A stretch of DNA of 18,267 bases from an uncultured bacterium (lineage in GTDB: Bacteria > Eisenbacteria > RBG-16-71-46 > CAIMUX01): contig CAMPIC010000004.1 of the NCBI GenBank assembly GCA_946886185.1, positions 1 to 18,267 on the forward strand, read 5' to 3'. Position numbers and translations under genes: made by a program. The notes under the pieces were generated by a model. That model searched no databases. It had not been told where the DNA came from and saw only the letters and a list, made by a program, of their open reading frames with translations. Numbering within the stretch: position 1 is the first letter of the stretch; each line of letters begins with the position of its first letter. Below, piece by piece: positions 14,819 through 18,267 of the stretch.

Positions 14819-15375
14819 GGATGGAGCGCCTCCACCTCGGAACCGCCCAGCTGGGCCATGAACGTCGCCGTGTCGCGCTGATGGAAGCGCGGATCGCTCG
14901 CTTCGATGCTGAGGAAGAAGCGGTCATCGCTCGCGCGCAGGAAGCGCTCGCTGCTGAACACTCCATGCCGCCACGTAGGAAGCTGATTCATCCCCAGCAT
15001 CCCGAACACGGTCGTGAGCGCGCTGAAGAGCACGGTGAGCTCGAAGATGATCGGGACATTCGCCGGCAGGCTGAAGAACGGCTTGCCGCTGATGATGTAC
15101 GGATAGTCGACCGCGTTCATCCACCACTGCATGAGCACCGCCGCGCCCATCCCGAACAAGCCGCCCAGGAGCGCGAGAATCGGGAGCTTGGTGTAACGAA
15201 TCCCCATGGCGCGGTCCATCCCGTGGACCGGAAATGGAGTGTGCACGTCCCAGCGGGTGAACCCCGCATCGCGCACTTTTTCCGCCGCGTGCAAGATCTG
15301 ATCGACCGTCTCGAACTCCACGAGATAGCCGAACAGCGTGCCCTCGGCGGACACCTCCTGGGGAGCGACATTCAT
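14815..15375 (-). CDS. actD: ACIII subunit ActD (DUF3341)
   Basis: A 186-residue protein with a cytoplasmic N-terminal domain ([24 protein letters not shown], then [18 protein letters not shown], the family signature) and two membrane helices (about 65-85 and 105-128). The conserved [19 protein letters not shown] stretch lies between the helices. Structural subunit without cofactor. ATG 15375 overlaps the stop of actC as ATGA. Length and organisation are typical for the family. Confidence 0.95.
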   Translation of the reverse strand: MNVAPQEVSAEGTLFGYLVEFETVDQILHAAEKVRDAGFTRWDVHTPFPVHGMDRAMGIRYTKLPILALLGGLFGMGAAVLMQWWMNAVDYPYIISGKPFFSLPANVPIIFELTVLFSALTTVFGMLGMNQLPTWRHGVFSSERFLRASDDRFFLSIEASDPRFHQRDTATFMAQLGGSEVEALHP

Positions 15376-16808
15376 TGTGTTCCTCCTCCCGCGAGGCCGG
15401 GCGCCGGGCGCATCGGCGCATGGTCATGCTTGGGGCCATGGCTCGGATGCGCCTGCGGCATCACCCCCTTCACCTCCGAGATCGCCACCATCGGAAGGAA
15501 GCGGATGAAGAGCATGAAGAGGGTGAGGAAGAGCCCGAAGCTTCCGATCAACGTCATCACATCCACCCAGGTCGGTTTGTAGTAGCCCCACGAAGACGGG
15601 AGGAAGTCGCGACTGAGCGAGGTGATCACGATCACGAAGCGCTCGTACCACATTCCGATGTTGACGAAGATCGAGACCGCGAACATCACCGGGATGTTCC
15701 GGCGCATGCTCCGGAACCAGAAGATCTGCGGCGAGAGCACGTTGCAGCTCACCATGGTCCAGTAGGCCCAGGCGTACGGGCCGAGCGCGCGGTTGATGAA
15801 CGTGAACTTCTCGAAGTGGTTTCCGCTGTACCAGGAGATGAAGAACTCGATCCCGTAGGCGTAGCCCACCATCATTCCGGTCGCGAGCATGATCCGGTTC
15901 ATGTTCTCGAGATGCCGCATCGTCACGAGGTTCTTGAGACCGAAGAACTCCCGCGAGGGAATCATCAAGGTCATGACCATGGCGAACCCGCTGTAGATCG
16001 CGCCGGCCACGAAATAAGGAGGGAAGATGGTGGTGTGCCAGCCCGGGATCTGGGAGGTGGCGAAGTCGAACGACACCACCGAGTGCACCGAGAGCACGAG
16101 CGGGGTGGCGAGGCCCGCCAGGATCAGGTAGGCGACTTCATAGCGATGCCAGTGCCGGTGCGATCCCCGCCAGCCGAGCGCGAAGATCCCGTAGAGGACT
16201 TTGCGCAGATTGCTCTTGGCGCGGTCGCGCACCGTGGCGAGGTCGGGAATCAACCCCACGTACCAAAAGAGCAGCGAAACCGTGAAGTAGGTACCGACCG
16301 CGAACACGTCCCAGAGCAGCGGGCTGCGGAAGTTGGGCCAGATGTTCTGCGCGTAGGGCAACGGGAACATCCACCAGACCAGCCAGGGACGTCCCACGTG
16401 GATGCCGGGGAAGATGAGCGCGCAGATGACCGCGAAGATCGTCATCGCTTCCGCGAAGCGGTTGATCGAGGTGCGCCACCGTTGGCGGAAGAGGAAGAGG
16501 ATCGCGGAGATGAGCGTGCCGGCGTGCCCGATCCCGACCCAGAAGACGAAGTTCACGATCGCGTAGCCCCAGCCCACCGGCTGGTTGACTCCCCAGACCC
16601 CGATCCCTTTCCAGAAGAGCCAGGCGATCATCACCATCATCATCGTCATGGCCGCCGCCGAAATCGTGAAGACGATGTACCAGCCGATCGGAGGGCGCGG
16701 CCGCTCCACCACCTGGCAGACCGCTTCGGTCACCGCGTGGAAGTCGTAGCCTCCGATGACCAGTGGCGGGCGACCGAGCTGGTCCTGAATTTCCTGGTTC
16801 TGCTTCAT
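15372..16808 (-). CDS. actC: ACIII subunit ActC, quinol-binding NrfD/PsrC-like membrane protein
   Basis: A 478-residue membrane subunit with about ten helices, thought to bind and oxidise quinol at the periplasmic side next to the iron-sulfur subunit. Characteristic parts are [38 protein letters not shown], the conserved [20 protein letters not shown] and [20 protein letters not shown]. The C-terminal tail is His-rich ([16 protein letters not shown]). ATG 16808 follows actB by 18 bp, with GGGGAACAGGA as ribosome binding region. Intact. Confidence 0.95.
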   Translation of the reverse strand: MKQNQEIQDQLGRPPLVIGGYDFHAVTEAVCQVVERPRPPIGWYIVFTISAAAMTMMMVMIAWLFWKGIGVWGVNQPVGWGYAIVNFVFWVGIGHAGTLISAILFLFRQRWRTSINRFAEAMTIFAVICALIFPGIHVGRPWLVWWMFPLPYAQNIWPNFRSPLLWDVFAVGTYFTVSLLFWYVGLIPDLATVRDRAKSNLRKVLYGIFALGWRGSHRHWHRYEVAYLILAGLATPLVLSVHSVVSFDFATSQIPGWHTTIFPPYFVAGAIYSGFAMVMTLMIPSREFFGLKNLVTMRHLENMNRIMLATGMMVGYAYGIEFFISWYSGNHFEKFTFINRALGPYAWAYWTMVSCNVLSPQIFWFRSMRRNIPVMFAVSIFVNIGMWYERFVIVITSLSRDFLPSSWGYYKPTWVDVMTLIGSFGLFLTLFMLFIRFLPMVAISEVKGVMPQAHPSHGPKHDHAPMRPAPGLAGGGTQ

Positions 16809-16826
16809 TCCTGTTCCCCGGCCAGA

Positions 16827-18267
16827 TCAGCCGTGATGTTCTCCGTCCGTGTCCCCACCGGGAGATGAGGCGAGAGCCGGGTGTGGATTGCGGACTCGCG
16901 TCAGGTAGTGCAGGCGCGGCTTCGTATAGAGCTCGGCGTCGAGCATCGCGTAGGCGCGCGGATCGTCATGCTGTTTGCGCACCTGGCTGTTCGGGTCGTT
17001 GAGATCGCCGAACGTGATCGCGCGCGTCGGGCACGCCTGAGCGCACGCCGGAACGATCTCGCCGTCGTGGATGGGACGCTTCTCGTTCTTGGCGCTGATC
17101 CGGACCTCTGCGATCCGCTGGACGCAGAAGCTGCACTTCTCCATGACCCCGCGTCCGCGCATCGTGACGTCGGGGTTCTTCACCATCCGCTCCGTCATGG
17201 TGAGCTCGTGGTTGTACGCGAAGAAGTTGAACCGTCGCACCTTGTACGGGCAGTTGTTCTGGCAGTAGCGAGTGCCGATGCAACGGTTGTAGGTCATGTC
17301 GTTGAGGCCCTCGTGGCTGTGCGTGGTCGCCGCGACCGGGCACACCTGCTCGCAAGGGGCGTTCTCGCAGTGATGGCACGTGACCGGCTGCAGGACGAGG
17401 TCTGGATCGTCCGGACTGCCGGAGAAGTAGCGATCGATCCGGATCCAGTGCATCTCGCGGCCGCGCTTCACCTGCTCCTTGCCCACGATCGGGATGTTGT
17501 TCTCCGACTGGCAGGCGATCACACACGCGTTGCAGCCGGTGCAGGCGCCGAGGTCGATCGCCATGCCCCACTTGTATGCGTCGTAGGCATGCTCGTCCCA
17601 CAAGGGGATCACGGGAGGATGACCCGCGTGACCCGCCGCATCCACTTCCCCGTGCGTGCCGTTGACCCCGCCGTGAGCGCCGCTCGCATCGCCATGCTCC
17701 ACGTTCGCATCGCCGTGCGCGCCGCCGGGGGCGCCGTGGCCGGTGCCGCCATTGTGGGCTGCTCCGCCGCTCACCGTCTCCTGGAGTGACGCTTGCCGCA
17801 CCAGCTCGTGCAAGCGGTGCTGCGTGCCCGCGGCTCCGGTCGGATCGAGCGGGAAATGGTCCTGCGTGGTCGAGAGCGAGTAGGTGCCGACCTTGCTCAC
17901 GGTGACTCCCGTGAGCTGGTGGAGCGAGTCGGAAGCGCGCAGGGGATAGACGTCGAAGCCGGTGCCGGTCCCGACCCGACCGCACACGGTACGCCCGTAG
18001 CCGAGCGTCAAGACGATCGAGCGCGGCGCGATCCCCGGAGTGAGACACACCGCGACTTCGATTGCGCGGCCATCCTTCTCGATGCGAATGAGATCGCCCG
18101 TCGAGACCCCGAGCTGCCGCGCCGTGGAGGGGCCCATTTGCGCGACGTTGTCCCACGTCACCTTGGTCAAGAACTCGGGCAGCTCCTGCAGCCATCCGTT
18201 GTTCGCGTAGCGCCCGTCATAGACGCAGGGATCGGGCTGGAACACCACTTCCAGGTCGGTGCCGGCG
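16827..18267 (-). CDS. actB: ACIII subunit ActB, iron-sulfur part (N-terminus outside window)
   Basis: The last 480 or so residues of ActB, a large periplasmic protein joining a cofactor-free molybdopterin-oxidoreductase-like half to a ferredoxin-like half. The frame is open to the window edge; a GTG at 18248 is internal. Numbering from that codon: residues 1-140 are the end of the molybdopterin-like half; 162-210 are a Gly/His-rich linker; four cysteine sets follow: C236/239/242/246, C291/294/299/303, C323/329/333 in CIGTRYCQNNCPY, and C372/375/402/406. The third motif has Thr326 where four-Cys versions have Cys, which fits the one [3Fe-4S] and three [4Fe-4S] clusters known for ACIII. The sequence ends in a hydrophilic His-containing tail. 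It conducts electrons from quinol (ActC) to the cytochromes. actA (pentaheme cytochrome) and the operon promoter should lie just beyond the window. Confidence 0.95.
   Translation of the reverse strand, partial: AGTDLEVVFQPDPCVYDGRYANNGWLQELPEFLTKVTWDNVAQMGPSTARQLGVSTGDLIRIEKDGRAIEVAVCLTPGIAPRSIVLTLGYGRTVCGRVGTGTGFDVYPLRASDSLHQLTGVTVSKVGTYSLSTTQDHFPLDPTGAAGTQHRLHELVRQASLQETVSGGAAHNGGTGHGAPGGAHGDANVEHGDASGAHGGVNGTHGEVDAAGHAGHPPVIPLWDEHAYDAYKWGMAIDLGACTGCNACVIACQSENNIPIVGKEQVKRGREMHWIRIDRYFSGSPDDPDLVLQPVTCHHCENAPCEQVCPVAATTHSHEGLNDMTYNRCIGTRYCQNNCPYKVRRFNFFAYNHELTMTERMVKNPDVTMRGRGVMEKCSFCVQRIAEVRISAKNEKRPIHDGEIVPACAQACPTRAITFGDLNDPNSQVRKQHDDPRAYAMLDAELYTKPRLHYLTRVRNPHPALASSPGGDTDGEHHG
17619..17765 (-). 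repeat. Degenerate Gly/His-rich repeats inside actB
   Basis: About 49 residues between the molybdopterin-like and iron-sulfur halves of ActB consist of imperfect units of the type GAHGD, GAHGG, GTHGE and EHGD, with around ten His. The DNA shows matching near repeats (TCGCATCGCC twice, around 17692 and 17707). It looks like a slippage-expanded linker. Confidence 0.75.

Overview
The window comes from a GC-rich genome (about two thirds GC by eye) of a free-living aerobic, probably Gram-negative bacterium. The evidence is an Alternative Complex III (ACIII, quinol:cytochrome c oxidoreductase) operon running directly into an A2-type caa3 cytochrome c oxidase. That combination is known from Rhodothermus and occurs in several phyla (Gemmatimonadota, Eisenbacteria-like lineages, Acidobacteriota, Myxococcota and others). 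I cannot fix the phylum from the sequence alone; a Gemmatimonadota/Eisenbacteria-like origin is only a lean.

Right half, 7046-18267, minus strand: one tightly packed respiratory operon. In transcription order it holds actB (N-terminus outside the window), actC, actD, actE, actF, a small one-helix membrane protein, an SCO copper chaperone, coxB (subunit II, CuA), a cytochrome c domain, coxA (subunit I), coxC (subunit III), coxD (subunit IV) and a second subunit-III-like gene. Four-base start/stop overlaps link actC/actD, actD/actE, sco/coxB and coxA/coxC. Together the genes encode electron transfer from quinol through ACIII to the caa3 oxidase and oxygen, plus a CuA assembly factor. The most striking feature is that the CuA domain and the cytochrome c domain, normally one fused caa3 subunit II, lie in the same reading frame and are separated only by one amber codon. 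The cytochrome domain has no export signal of its own.

Middle, 4634-7045, plus strand: a Lon-like ATP-dependent protease of the LonB/AAA_32 type, convergent with the respiratory operon. The two stop codons abut with no base between them. It is divergent from an ECF sigma factor gene, with a 17-bp perfect inverted repeat in the shared 113-bp upstream region.

Left part, 1-4520, minus strand: an ECF-type sigma factor, a secreted probably lipid-anchored subtilisin-like (S8) protease, a small uncharacterised protein, and a large TPR-repeat protein that runs off the window just where a CHAT (caspase-like) protease domain appears to begin. This sigma/protease/small protein/TPR-CHAT set is the best candidate in the window for a poorly described regulatory or protease-cascade system. 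Its function is not shown by the sequence.

No tRNA, rRNA, CRISPR array, insertion sequence or phage gene was seen. There is no gene-free stretch above 300 bases; the longest gaps are 3757-3941 and 4521-4633.
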